This document shows, piece by piece, positions 1 through 8,337 of a stretch of DNA of 64,000 nucleotides (position 1 is its first letter; every line of letters begins with the position of its first letter). Below the pieces are notes generated by a model that was not told where the DNA came from, made no database searches, and saw only the letters and a program-made list of their open reading frames with translations. The translations under genes and the position numbers were made by a program. The DNA lies in the NCBI GenBank assembly GCA_037969035.1, contig JBBKWU010000014.1, positions 1 to 64,000 of the forward strand, read 5' to 3'. This DNA comes from JBBKWU01 sp037969035 (GTDB lineage Bacteria > Pseudomonadota > Alphaproteobacteria > Micavibrionales > Micavibrionaceae).

Positions 1-13
1 GCACCGCTTGCCC

Positions 14-61
14 GTTTTAAAGAAGGCTTCTCCACTAACGCTACAAACCCTTCTTTAAAAC
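14..61. repeat. 13-bp perfect inverted repeat (hairpin)
   Basis: Positions 14-26 (gttttaaagaagg) are the exact reverse complement of 49-61, with a 22-nt loop. It could form a hairpin in RNA from either strand, but neither side has a clear terminator U-run. It may be the end of a transcript from the leftward genes or a regulatory site. The rest of 1-248 shows no gene I can support: leftward ATGs close after at most about 18 codons. Confidence 0.45.
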
Positions 62-248
62 CACAACAGCATGCTCAGACTCACTTTAAACATGGACTCT
101 CAAACGGGGGTTGACACATCAGCATGTCGATTTTCATGGTGACATTGGCCGCCGAAGAAGCTTGCGTTCTCGATAACATTGGAAAGCAAGCCCGTCAGTC
201 ATATCGCATGATTAAAACTTGCAACAAAATGGGGATTTTGTAAGCCGC

Positions 249-413
249 TTAAACCGTTGGGTGTGTGCCGCCGGTCATCAGATAAAGCACAAAAATTACA
301 AGCCCGAGCAGAACAAGGGCAACGAGCCACACATCTTTACGTTTGTAAAAATGGTACATGTCGAAATGCGCGTTTTCGTCTTTTTCTAAATCTGTGTTTT
401 TATCTTCGGTCAT
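249..413 (-). CDS. 54-aa single-pass membrane protein, unknown
   Basis: This short reading frame encodes 54 residues. The first 27 are polar and acidic (MTEDKNTDLEKDE...) and end in a basic patch (FYKRKD). One hydrophobic helix follows (about residues 28-46, VWLVALVLLGLVIFVLYLM), then a short tail (TGGTHPTV). Start choice is supported by an AAGGA-type ribosome site upstream of the ATG at 413. The charge pattern predicts the N-terminus in the cytoplasm. It lies 15 nt downstream of the 359-aa gene that directly follows ppdK, so the three may be co-transcribed. I recognise no family and infer no function. Confidence 0.6.
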   Translation of the reverse strand: MTEDKNTDLEKDENAHFDMYHFYKRKDVWLVALVLLGLVIFVLYLMTGGTHPTV

Positions 414-428
414 AATTTATTCCTTATA

Positions 429-1508
429 TTACTTAGGTAGTGCACTTTTTAAAGTATTAAAGGCATCAATATTACCCATAAACTTTAACATCATTGACTG
501 AAGTTTATCCTCACATCCTATTGTGCCGCCGCGCCGAATTGGTTCGGATGGCGCATGTATTTTTTCTATCGTAATGTTTTTCTGATCATCAATAGAATAA
601 TCAAATGTTACTAGAAAAGAGCTTGGCTTCTCATTCACAAGAGCTGTAAGTGCCATATTTCCATTTCCGCCGTCCTCCGTAATAACGAAAGGACTGATAG
701 CAACCATCGAAGCATTTTTTATATTACTATCAATTAGCAATTTAACATCTACTAAAGCTTGATCAGACAAAAAGTTTTTATAGGCAAGGACACCTTCTGC
801 ATCTAAGAATATTTTGTACACAAGCAATGCAGTTCTGTTAAATAATGCATTTTTATTTAATGGAACTGTCGATACATCAAAATCAAATGAAACCTCATAC
901 TTATTTTCTGTATTATTAAGCTTATCTTCTGCAGAGTTCAAAGAAGCTAATTTTTCTTCGCATGTTTTTCCTGATATATCGTCTGCAAAGTCTTTTTCTA
1001 TAATACGGGTTATTAATAAGCTCTGGTTATTTTTTTCAGTCTGCTCATCCTCCACATATACCAAATACTCGATATTTTCGTAGATAGACTCTGGCGGCCT
1101 AGTATGCATACGCTTGGCTGGAACCCTATAATACCTTGTAATTTTTTCTTTTGATATATCTTCCCCTGCCAAAAATTTAGGTATTCGCTTCCTTTCAGTT
1201 TTCAACAATAATGGTTGAGCAAGAATATGAACATGTTGTATATCTTGCCTTTCTTCCAAGCCTGATGATTTGATTTTAGCTAACTCACTTGTAATAAAGT
1301 CAACATGAGCTGAATCTTCAAAATATTGATAATAGGAACCAAACTCTCTTTTATAATCATTAAAGCCATAAGTATAAATGTCGCTCAAAGCATTAAAAAC
1401 AAAGTTTTTTGCTAATTCATCTACAGCACTTTCCTCTCGCGCATTCACCTGCGGCGAGCAAAACAAAGGCAACAGTATAAATAAAAGAATTTTACTGGCT
1501 ACTCTCAT
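429..1508 (-). CDS. Secreted protein of unknown function (359 aa)
   Basis: The protein starts with a classic signal peptide (MRVASKILLFILLPLFCSPQVNA, cut near residue 23), so it should reach the periplasm or beyond. The mature part is polar and Lys/Asp/Asn-rich, with two cysteines (TCEEKL near residue 182 and GCEDKL near 334) that share the pattern CE-(E/D)-KL. That likeness hints at an internal duplication or a disulfide. Its ATG directly abuts the ppdK stop codon and has no clear Shine-Dalgarno sequence, which suggests translational coupling. The gene is visibly more AT-rich than ppdK, which could mean recent acquisition. No known domain was recognised. Confidence 0.75.
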   Translation of the reverse strand: MRVASKILLFILLPLFCSPQVNAREESAVDELAKNFVFNALSDIYTYGFNDYKREFGSYYQYFEDSAHVDFITSELAKIKSSGLEERQDIQHVHILAQPLLLKTERKRIPKFLAGEDISKEKITRYYRVPAKRMHTRPPESIYENIEYLVYVEDEQTEKNNQSLLITRIIEKDFADDISGKTCEEKLASLNSAEDKLNNTENKYEVSFDFDVSTVPLNKNALFNRTALLVYKIFLDAEGVLAYKNFLSDQALVDVKLLIDSNIKNASMVAISPFVITEDGGNGNMALTALVNEKPSSFLVTFDYSIDDQKNITIEKIHAPSEPIRRGGTIGCEDKLQSMMLKFMGNIDAFNTLKSALPK

Positions 1509-4208
1509 CTAAGCCACGCGCTTTTTTGCGGGGGTAATGATGCCTCCGTTTGCCTTGGTGCTTCTTATCGAAGCTTGAGCCGCAGATAGGCGCGCGATCG
1601 GAACACGGTAAGGCGAGCAAGATACGTAGTTCAGCCCTACACTCTCACAGAATGCGATCGAGGCAGGATCACCGCCATGTTCACCACAAATACCAAGTTT
1701 AATCGCGTCATTAGTAGAACGCCCACGTTCCGCAGCAAGTTCCACCAGTTGTCCGACACCATCAATATCAAGGCTCGTGAACGGGTCTTTGGCAAAAATC
1801 CCTTTGGCTGCATAATCGGGCAAGAAGCTCGCCGCATCGTCACGCGATAGGCCGAGCGTTGTTTGCGTGAGATCATTCGTGCCGAAGCTGAAAAATTCTG
1901 CTGTTTTGGCGATACGATCCGCAATGAGTGCGGCGCGTGGCAATTCAATCATTGTGCCAACCATATATTTAACGCTTTTACCTTTTTCCGCGAACACAGC
2001 TTTGGCGGTGTTATCGATCAAGGTTTTAAGGATGTTGAATTCATGTTCTGTTGCGATCAACGGAATCATAATTTCTGGCTTTGCTGATTTCACGGCGAGA
2101 GCAGCCTCGATAATGGCACGCGCTTGCATCTCATAAATCTCAGGATAAGAAATACCGAGGCGACAACCACGATGACCAAGCATCGGGTTTGATTCGTGAA
2201 GCTCATCAAGACGGATACGCACGGCATGTTCGTCAAAGCCTGCGGTTTTAGCAAAATGCGCGATGTCTTCGACGCTATGCGGTAAAAATTCATGCAATGG
2301 CGGGTCAAGCAAACGAATAGTCACAGGCAAGCCGTTCATGGTTGTGAACAATTGTTCGAAATCCGCGCGCTGCGCAGGTAATAATTTCGCCAACGCTTTA
2401 CGACGGTCTTTCTCTGCTTTTGCAAAGATCATCTCGCGCACATTTTGAATGCGGTCAGGATCAAAGAACATATGTTCCGTACGGCAAAGACCAATGCCTT
2501 CCGCGCCGAATTTGAGCGCTGTCTCGCAATCAAGCTGCGTTTCAGCGTTTGTGCGCACGCCCATGCGGCGGTATTCATCTGCCCACGCCATGATCGTGGC
2601 GAAATCACCTGATAGTTCAGGTTGGATTGTGTCCACTTGGCCGCGCATGACTTCGCCCGTTGTGCCGTCAATCGTAACGATGTCACCTTCGGCAATATCG
2701 TGGTCGCCAATGCGCATGGATTTGCTTTGGTAGTCAATTAAGACAGCACCCGCACCCGCGACACAAGGCCGCCCCATACCGCGAGCCACAACAGCGGCGT
2801 GTGAGGTCATTCCCCCGCGAGAGGTCAAAATGCCCGTGGCGGCGTGCATGCCGTGAATGTCTTCTGGCGATGTTTCGCGGCGGCACAAAATAACCTTTGT
2901 ACCGTCTTTGGCGCGCTCTTCCGCAACATCTGCGTTAAACACAACCATGCCTGATGCTGCGCCAGGGGACGCCGGCAAGCCTTTGGTCATTATGGTTTTA
3001 TGCGCCATCGGGTCAAGCGTTGGGTGTAAAAGTTGGTCAAGCGCCATTGGCTCAATCCGCATGAGGGCTTCGTCTTGCTTAATCAGCCCCTCTTCCACCA
3101 TATCCACGGCGATCTTGAGCGAAGCGGCGCTCGTGCGTTTTCCTGCGCGGGTTTGTAGCATATAGAGCGTGCCTTGCTGCACTGTGAATTCAATGTCCTG
3201 CATATCGCGGTAATGTTTTTCCAGTTTATGGCGCACAGCATCGAGCTGTTTGAACACGGCTGGCATCACCTCTTCCATGGCAGGGAGGTTTGAGCCTTCT
3301 TTTTCCTTGCCTTGGATCGTGAGGGATTGCGGTGTGCGGATACCCGCAACAACGTCTTCGCCTTGAGCGTTTACAAGATATTCACCGTAGAAGAAATTTT
3401 CGCCATTTGAGGGGTCGCGCGTGAACGCAACACCTGTCGCGCAATCATTGCCCATATTGCCAAACACCATAGACTGCACGTTCACAGCCGTGCCCCAATC
3501 GGCAGGAATATCGTGGATATCGCGGTACGTAATCGCGCGCGGCACCATCCATGAGCTAAACACAGCGTTAATCGCGCCCCAAAGCTGTTCATGCACATCC
3601 ATCGGGAATGGCTTGCCCGCTTCACGCTCAACAATTTCTTTATATTCTGCAACGATGGTTTTCCAGCCGTCAGCCGTTACATCGGTATCTTGGGTGATAT
3701 CTTCGTCGCGTTTATGTGTATCGAGTGCATCTTCAAATTCATGGTGCGGTACGCCCATCACAACATCGCCATACATCTGCACAAAGCGGCGGTAGCTATC
3801 CCATGCGAAACGCTCGTCCCCTGATTTAGCCGCCAAGCCCGCGACAGTTTTATCATTTAGGCCGAGGTTTAAAACAGTATCCATCATCCCCGGCATAGAA
3901 ACCCGCGCGCCCGAACGAACAGACACGAGCAAAGGATCAGACGAATCACCAAATTTCGCGCTCATCTGGCTTTCAATTGCCGTGAGCGATTTAAGAACCT
4001 GATCTTTCAAGCCATCAGGGTATTTCTTACCGTTATCGTAATAATGGGTGCAGACCTCCGTCGTGATTGTAAAGCCCGGTGGAACAGGCAATCCGAGCGA
4101 GGACATTTCCGCGAGATTTGCGCCTTTTCCGCCCAAAAGATCACGCATATCGGCGCGGCCTTCTGTGTTTGTTGCTCCGAAACTATAAACCCATTGCGTC
4201 ATGGCCAC
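1509..4208 (-). CDS. ppdK: Pyruvate, phosphate dikinase
   Basis: This enzyme interconverts pyruvate, ATP and phosphate with PEP, AMP and pyrophosphate in the cytoplasm, linking glycolysis and gluconeogenesis. At 899 aa it has the usual length. The N-terminal nucleotide-binding part opens with YSFGATNTEGRADMRDLLGG. The swivelling domain carries the phospho-histidine motif GGMTSHAAVVARGMG near residue 465. The C-terminal TIM barrel has FSFGTNDLTQTTLG, the catalytic cysteine in CGEHGGDP (about residue 841) and SCSPYRVPIARL. It is the first gene of a leftward group and is divergent from the small genes at 4364. Glycyl-tRNA synthetase lies about 2.5 kb away; I recall the two being neighbours in several alphaproteobacteria. 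Confidence 0.97.
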   Translation of the reverse strand: MAMTQWVYSFGATNTEGRADMRDLLGGKGANLAEMSSLGLPVPPGFTITTEVCTHYYDNGKKYPDGLKDQVLKSLTAIESQMSAKFGDSSDPLLVSVRSGARVSMPGMMDTVLNLGLNDKTVAGLAAKSGDERFAWDSYRRFVQMYGDVVMGVPHHEFEDALDTHKRDEDITQDTDVTADGWKTIVAEYKEIVEREAGKPFPMDVHEQLWGAINAVFSSWMVPRAITYRDIHDIPADWGTAVNVQSMVFGNMGNDCATGVAFTRDPSNGENFFYGEYLVNAQGEDVVAGIRTPQSLTIQGKEKEGSNLPAMEEVMPAVFKQLDAVRHKLEKHYRDMQDIEFTVQQGTLYMLQTRAGKRTSAASLKIAVDMVEEGLIKQDEALMRIEPMALDQLLHPTLDPMAHKTIMTKGLPASPGAASGMVVFNADVAEERAKDGTKVILCRRETSPEDIHGMHAATGILTSRGGMTSHAAVVARGMGRPCVAGAGAVLIDYQSKSMRIGDHDIAEGDIVTIDGTTGEVMRGQVDTIQPELSGDFATIMAWADEYRRMGVRTNAETQLDCETALKFGAEGIGLCRTEHMFFDPDRIQNVREMIFAKAEKDRRKALAKLLPAQRADFEQLFTTMNGLPVTIRLLDPPLHEFLPHSVEDIAHFAKTAGFDEHAVRIRLDELHESNPMLGHRGCRLGISYPEIYEMQARAIIEAALAVKSAKPEIMIPLIATEHEFNILKTLIDNTAKAVFAEKGKSVKYMVGTMIELPRAALIADRIAKTAEFFSFGTNDLTQTTLGLSRDDAASFLPDYAAKGIFAKDPFTSLDIDGVGQLVELAAERGRSTNDAIKLGICGEHGGDPASIAFCESVGLNYVSCSPYRVPIARLSAAQASIRSTKANGGIITPAKKRVA

Positions 4209-4363
4209 TCTCCCATATTGATTCTGCTCGAAAAACTAGACTCACAGTACAAAATTAGACCTAATATTCCTAGCCCATTTTTAAAGTTATAAAGTCATTG
4301 ACATAATCTACGCTAATGGGTTAGTTTATAAGCACAAAATATAAAAAAACAGGAGTGTTCATC

Positions 4364-4708
4364 ATGGGTGAATTGGTACAGTTTGTAAAGAAAACAGCAG
4401 CGGAAGAGCGCGGATTATCAAACGGTCATAAATTCCGTGAAAATACGCCCGCAAAAATAGCGACTGATTTTTACGAAGCCTGTTGGGACGAGGCAAAAGA
4501 AGAAGCCGCGCAAGACCCTGCTAATAACGGCAACATCGCACGCCTTTGCGTACAAACCGAAACATTGGCGATGCAGTTTATAAAGGCCGGCATTGTCGCC
4601 TACCACGAAAAAGGTAACGCAATGGCGACGGATACAGCCGAAGCACTACAGAAATTAACAGATGCGCGCTTCCCGAATGGCTCGCAACTAAGACAAAAAA
4701 TGATTTAA
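4364..4708 (+). CDS. Unknown small cytoplasmic protein (114 aa)
   Basis: The start is the ATG at 4364, because AGGAG lies 8 nt upstream (4351-4355); an in-frame GTG at 4355 overlaps that site and is unlikely. A possible sigma-70 promoter is TTGACA at 4298-4303 with a weak TAGTTT 18 nt on. The protein is mostly helical and charged, with no signal peptide or membrane segment. It contains a single-Cys segment (YEACWDEAKEEAAQD) and a second Cys (LCVQTETLAMQF). It heads a row of four small plus-strand genes running away from ppdK. I recognise no family. Confidence 0.65.
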   Translation: MGELVQFVKKTAAEERGLSNGHKFRENTPAKIATDFYEACWDEAKEEAAQDPANNGNIARLCVQTETLAMQFIKAGIVAYHEKGNAMATDTAEALQKLTDARFPNGSQLRQKMI

Positions 4709-4723
4709 CAAAGGATATCTATT

Positions 4724-4948
4724 ATGAGCTCGCAGACAAATTCAGAACTACGCCTTGCTGGTGAATACTTTCTAAACGCGCTAACTGATGCGCAGGCAAC
4801 TGTTCGTCAACAAGTTGCCACAGAACGTCGCGGCCACGCCGTTGCGCCTGATGATGCTCAAATGTTTGATTCATATGCATCAGATACCGTGCGCGAACGC
4901 TCTGTTACGCTGGCGGTGGCAAACATCAAAGCAGATTTAAAACTGTAA
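4724..4948 (+). CDS. Unknown small protein (74 aa)
   Basis: This short gene begins 15 nt after the previous stop and has an AAAGGA ribosome site, so the two probably form an operon. The 74 residues are helical and charged (RLAGEYFLNALTDAQATVRQQ) with no cysteine, membrane segment or signal peptide. No family was recognised. A long minus-strand frame (4858-5385) overlaps it, but that frame also crosses the next gene and is treated as a shadow. Confidence 0.55.
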   Translation: MSSQTNSELRLAGEYFLNALTDAQATVRQQVATERRGHAVAPDDAQMFDSYASDTVRERSVTLAVANIKADLKL

Positions 4949-4969
4949 ACCTCGCCATAAAAATTAATC

Positions 4970-5425
4970 ATGAAAAACAATCCGCCCAAAAACAAATGCA
5001 CCTGTGAAACGAACAAACACTGGATTGGGCGTAACTTGCTGCGCAATGCGATGCTGACACGCGAAGGACGCCCGCGTAGCATGAAAGCCGTTAACGGTTC
5101 CCAAGACCTTAAACCTCTATTCTGGTTAATCGAATCGCCAGAGACATTCCGCCGAGCAGAATTTAGTGTTGATGCTGCCGAACGCGCCGCCAAACCTGTG
5201 CGCGCCTTTCTGGAAGACAATGGCGTCAAGGTCACGAGCAAACCCGTGTCTCTGGGCAAAGACTGGGAAAAACGAAAACTGGTCAGGGTGTTCGCCGATA
5301 AAGCCTCAGAGCCCGCCACCATCGCCATGCTGCCCGTTATGCAAGATACTATATGGGGATTGGTGCGCTTTGATAATGAGCCCACATCTTACAGCAAAGC
5401 GTTACCAGTCCCCCTCCGCAACTGA
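4970..5425 (+). CDS. Unknown basic protein (151 aa)
   Basis: The N-terminus has a CxC pair (NKCTCETNKHW) and a basic stretch (RNLLRNAMLTREGRPRS). The remainder looks like a mixed alpha/beta domain ending LPVMQDTIWGLVRFDN. It follows the 74-aa gene by 21 nt on the same strand, though no clear ribosome site is visible before the ATG. The base pattern is richer in GC than that of the next gene (5515-6006). I recognise no family. The CxC plus downstream His could bind a metal, but that is speculation. Confidence 0.55.
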   Translation: MKNNPPKNKCTCETNKHWIGRNLLRNAMLTREGRPRSMKAVNGSQDLKPLFWLIESPETFRRAEFSVDAAERAAKPVRAFLEDNGVKVTSKPVSLGKDWEKRKLVRVFADKASEPATIAMLPVMQDTIWGLVRFDNEPTSYSKALPVPLRN

Positions 5426-5446
5426 AATTTTCATCTCACATCATTC

Positions 5447-5476
5447 TTGACATCTCAACCTTATTTCACATATAGT
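5447..5476 (+). promoter_or_regulatory. Sigma-70-type promoter
   Basis: TTGACA at 5447-5452 is followed after 18 nt by TATAGT at 5471-5476. Transcription should start near 5483, about 30 nt before the preferred start codon at 5515. It sits in the short gap after the 151-aa gene, so the next gene has its own promoter. Confidence 0.6.
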
Positions 5477-5514
5477 ACCCAATAATGTCCAGTAAAAAAA
5501 TATGGAGTCAGAAC

Positions 5515-6006
5515 ATGGATTTAGTACAAAAACTAAGACACGCCGTCAGAGAAAACATGGGAAAAGAGCAGTTAGCACAAGCAGAGGTAAAAAGAACACG
5601 GGAAGCTACCGCTTTGGATATTATATCTTCAAATGCAGAGAAAGTTAGCGCTGCATTAACTAAACTCTCAAATAGTTTAGAAACAAGAATTAAATGCAAT
5701 ATAGATCAAGTGCGCACTCACAATTTAACTAGCATACCGCCAATCATAGAAGAAATTGCTATACCCGCTAGAGCTATAGGCGTCTTGTCTGAAACACACA
5801 TTAAACACACCAAGGGATACAAGGATATTTTTCAGCGAGTGTCGCAGCTTGGAGATGGGGCCAGATTAGAACTTCTTGTAATGAAACAGGGAGTGTTTAA
5901 ATTTACAGAAAATGATAAAAATGATAAATTTCAAAAACTTCTCCAAGAGATGAATGAAGAACCATCCCATCCACATGTTAGAGTTGTTGTTGATTTTAGT
6001 ATGTAA
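5515..6006 (+). CDS. Unknown helical protein (163 aa)
   Basis: Two in-frame ATGs exist. The one at 5515 is preferred because GGAG lies 8 nt upstream (5503-5506); the one at 5485 would sit almost at the predicted transcription start. The protein has a long amphipathic helical N-terminal half (MDLVQKLRHAVRENMGKE...) and a more mixed C-terminal half ending HPHVRVVVDFSM. There is no signal peptide or membrane segment and only one Cys. Its base composition is clearly more AT-rich than the preceding gene, which may mean separate origin. It has its own promoter. No family was recognised. Confidence 0.6.
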   Translation: MDLVQKLRHAVRENMGKEQLAQAEVKRTREATALDIISSNAEKVSAALTKLSNSLETRIKCNIDQVRTHNLTSIPPIIEEIAIPARAIGVLSETHIKHTKGYKDIFQRVSQLGDGARLELLVMKQGVFKFTENDKNDKFQKLLQEMNEEPSHPHVRVVVDFSM

Positions 6007-6076
6007 TAAAAAATTATTTTTTAACTATAGATTTCATTGTCCCCTAAAAAAATAATTCGTGCGTTTTTGGAAGCTA

Positions 6077-6150
6077 GCAGCAATCCAGAAATGCTGCCTT
6101 AAAGCTCAGACTCTGGATTGCCGCGTCGCTTACGCTCCTCGCAATGACGG
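6077..6150. repeat. Dispersed palindromic repeat, copy A (partly degraded)
   Basis: The right arm (6111-6150, CTCTGGATTGCCGCGTCGCT then tacgctcctcgcaatgacgg) matches, as reverse complement, the left arm of the element at 27494-27582 at all but about three positions. Its own left arm is reduced to gcagcaatccag. Elements with arms reading gtcattgcgagg...gcaatccag are common in alphaproteobacterial genomes. It lies between two convergent genes, directly after the end of the GNAT gene. Confidence 0.7.
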
Positions 6151-6152
6151 GA

Positions 6153-6665
6153 TTATAAATCCTTCACCATCATCAGGCATAGATCATCATCCACGGGGCG
6201 AATCTCGCCTGCTTGCACGGCTTCGCGATCATACGACACGCCAAAACCATCAGGCACATAACCGCGCTTCGCATATAAACGTTGCGCCGCGCCGTAATCT
6301 TTGTGTAGGCCGACACTCACACCGACTTGATCGCGCCCATCTTCACGCACGAGGCTTTCCGCGCATTCGATAATCGCGCCGCCAATGCCCTGCCCGCGCT
6401 GCTGCGCCAATACATTCACGTTCTGAATTTCGGGAATATCGAGCCGCGCATAAAGGCTGTATTTCGGTTGCCAGTTCACAAAGCCGTAACCCGCCATTTC
6501 ATCCCACGACAACGCGACAATGATATCCATCGCCCCGCTTTTAAACCGCGCAATCACCTCATCATAGTAATTTTCAGGTAGAGAAATGCTCTGCGCGGCC
6601 AGAAGTTCCTTTAAAACAGGCAAATCTTCGTGTAAAGCTTTACGTATCGTTACATTTTGTGACAT
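6153..6665 (-). CDS. GNAT-family N-acetyltransferase
   Basis: The start is the ATG at 6665 (MSQNVTIRKALHEDLPVLKEL), a typical GNAT opening. Longer upstream frames would run into glyS and are rejected. The acetyl-CoA binding motif is NVLAQQRGQGIGGAIIECAE (about residues 87-106; RGQGIG fits Q/RxxGxG/A). The C-terminal YGAAQRLYAKRGYVPDGFGV also fits the fold. The protein should transfer an acetyl group from acetyl-CoA to an amine; the substrate cannot be told. It is divergent from glyS with only 31 nt between the two start codons, so the promoters must overlap. Confidence 0.88.
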   Translation of the reverse strand: MSQNVTIRKALHEDLPVLKELLAAQSISLPENYYDEVIARFKSGAMDIIVALSWDEMAGYGFVNWQPKYSLYARLDIPEIQNVNVLAQQRGQGIGGAIIECAESLVREDGRDQVGVSVGLHKDYGAAQRLYAKRGYVPDGFGVSYDREAVQAGEIRPVDDDLCLMMVKDL

Positions 6666-6696
6666 CGAATAACCCTTTAACCAGATATGTAGAGTT

Positions 6697-8319
6697 ATGA
6701 CACAAACAGCAGCCAAAGACCAAGAGATGAATGATACAACCGTTGATATGAAAGACATTGTCGCCCTGTGCAAACGCCGTGGCTTTATTTTTGCAGCCTC
6801 CGACATTTACGGCGGCATTAACGGCTTTTGGGATTACGGCCCGCTCGGTACGGCGCTGAAAAACAATATTCGTGATCTGTGGTGGAAAGCCATGGTCGTC
6901 ACCCCACCCATCGGCCCCGATGGCCTACCACTGCAAATTGTCGGCCTCGATAGCGCAATCATCCAGAACCCGCAAGTCTGGGTATCTTCTGGCCACGTTG
7001 GGGGATTTAGTGACCCGATGGTGGATTGCAAGGAAACGAAGAAGCGTTATAGGGCTGATCATTTAATCGCATATGCCGTTTCGCATTATATGGAAGAAGA
7101 TCAACCCGAATTGAAGCTAATTCCAGTATTCGAAGACGGAACACCAGTAGAAGATATTATCAAAAAATTCAAAAAACTAGGCTTAGGCTCTTCACTAACA
7201 GATTACACAGCCATCCCTTATAGCGACCTAAATAAATATCACTACAACGATAGTGATGATTACGGAATGCTCAGACTTGAGATAGGTAAATCAGACAGAT
7301 CCTTGGATAAACAGAATGCTATAGGCCCTGACACGAAAGAGCCTGGTACTTTAACAGACCCCAAAGCGTTCAACCTACTCTTCGAAACGAAAATCGGGGC
7401 TGTGCAGGAAGATGCGAGCACGGCTTATTTGCGTGGTGAAACAGCGCAAGGAATTTTCATTAACTTTAAAAACGTGGTTGATAGTTCGCGCGTGAAAGTA
7501 CCATTTGGGATTGCCCAAGTTGGTAAAGCCTTCCGCAACGAAGTCACACCGCGTAACTTCATCTTCCGCTCGCGCGAGTTTGAGCAAATGGAAATGGAAT
7601 GGTTCTGCCATCCTGATGAGGCGCCGAAATGGTTTGAGTTTTGGAAAGAAGAACGCTCGCGCTGGTGGAATTCCATTGGTGTGAAAAGCGACAATCTGAT
7701 CATGCGCGAACACGGCGCGGACGAGCTTGTGTTCTACTCCAAAGGAACCTACGACATCGAATATAAATTCCCGTTCACAGCACCGGGTTACGGCGAGCTT
7801 GAAGGCATTGCCAACCGTGGCGATTATGACCTAACGCAGCACCAAGACGGTTCAGGCCAAAAGCTTGAATATCTTGACCCTGTGGCGCAAGTTAAATTCA
7901 TGCCGCATGTGATTGAACCTGCGGCTGGCCTAACACGCGGTGTATTGGCTGTGCTATGTGAGGCATACACGATTGATCCTGATCGCCCATCAGGCGTTTA
8001 TCTAGACTTCCATCCGTCTGTTGCCCCGATCAAGGCTGCGATCTTACCATTAACAGCAAAAGAAGATCACGTGCCGCTTGCAACAAAAATCTACATGGAA
8101 CTGCGCGAGCATTTCGCCGTGGAATTGGATATCAAACAAAATATCGGCAAGCGCTACGCCCGCCAAGATGAAATCGGCACCCCGTTCTGCTTCACAATTG
8201 ATAACGAGTCATTAGAAGACAATTGCGTCACCGTGCGCCACCGTAATTCCATGAAGCAAGAACGCATCGCTATTGATGGCATTCTGGAGTTCATGCGCAA
8301 AGAAATGGCCGTTGCATAA
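6697..8319 (+). CDS. glyQS: Glycyl-tRNA synthetase, single-chain (alpha2) type
   Basis: This class II synthetase charges tRNA-Gly. The single-chain type is shown by FIFAASDIYGGINGFWDYGP, the motif-2 area (FGIAQVGKAFRNEVTPRNF, FRSREFEQMEMEWF) and the C-terminal anticodon-binding region (IGKRYARQDEIGTPF). Two things are odd. Where enzymes of the Bacillus type have two CxxC pairs, this one has DCKETKKRYRADH and GPDTKEPG, so the likely zinc site is gone. Between them lies an insert roughly 50 residues longer than expected (about 7110-7350), AT-richer than its surroundings. A later in-frame ATG at 6727 is an alternative start. A diverged copy of its last 15 codons lies at 8912-8956. Confidence 0.95.
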   Translation: MTQTAAKDQEMNDTTVDMKDIVALCKRRGFIFAASDIYGGINGFWDYGPLGTALKNNIRDLWWKAMVVTPPIGPDGLPLQIVGLDSAIIQNPQVWVSSGHVGGFSDPMVDCKETKKRYRADHLIAYAVSHYMEEDQPELKLIPVFEDGTPVEDIIKKFKKLGLGSSLTDYTAIPYSDLNKYHYNDSDDYGMLRLEIGKSDRSLDKQNAIGPDTKEPGTLTDPKAFNLLFETKIGAVQEDASTAYLRGETAQGIFINFKNVVDSSRVKVPFGIAQVGKAFRNEVTPRNFIFRSREFEQMEMEWFCHPDEAPKWFEFWKEERSRWWNSIGVKSDNLIMREHGADELVFYSKGTYDIEYKFPFTAPGYGELEGIANRGDYDLTQHQDGSGQKLEYLDPVAQVKFMPHVIEPAAGLTRGVLAVLCEAYTIDPDRPSGVYLDFHPSVAPIKAAILPLTAKEDHVPLATKIYMELREHFAVELDIKQNIGKRYARQDEIGTPFCFTIDNESLEDNCVTVRHRNSMKQERIAIDGILEFMRKEMAVA

Positions 8320-8337
8320 AGACAGGACGATATTAGA

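Noticed and set aside
4858..5385. 175-aa frame on the minus strand
   Set aside because: It lies across two plus-strand genes with better start sites and spacing, and its composition looks like an antisense shadow.
6666..6806. Longer start for the GNAT gene (217 aa)
   Set aside because: It would overlap the start of glyS; the ATG at 6665 opens directly on the GNAT motif.
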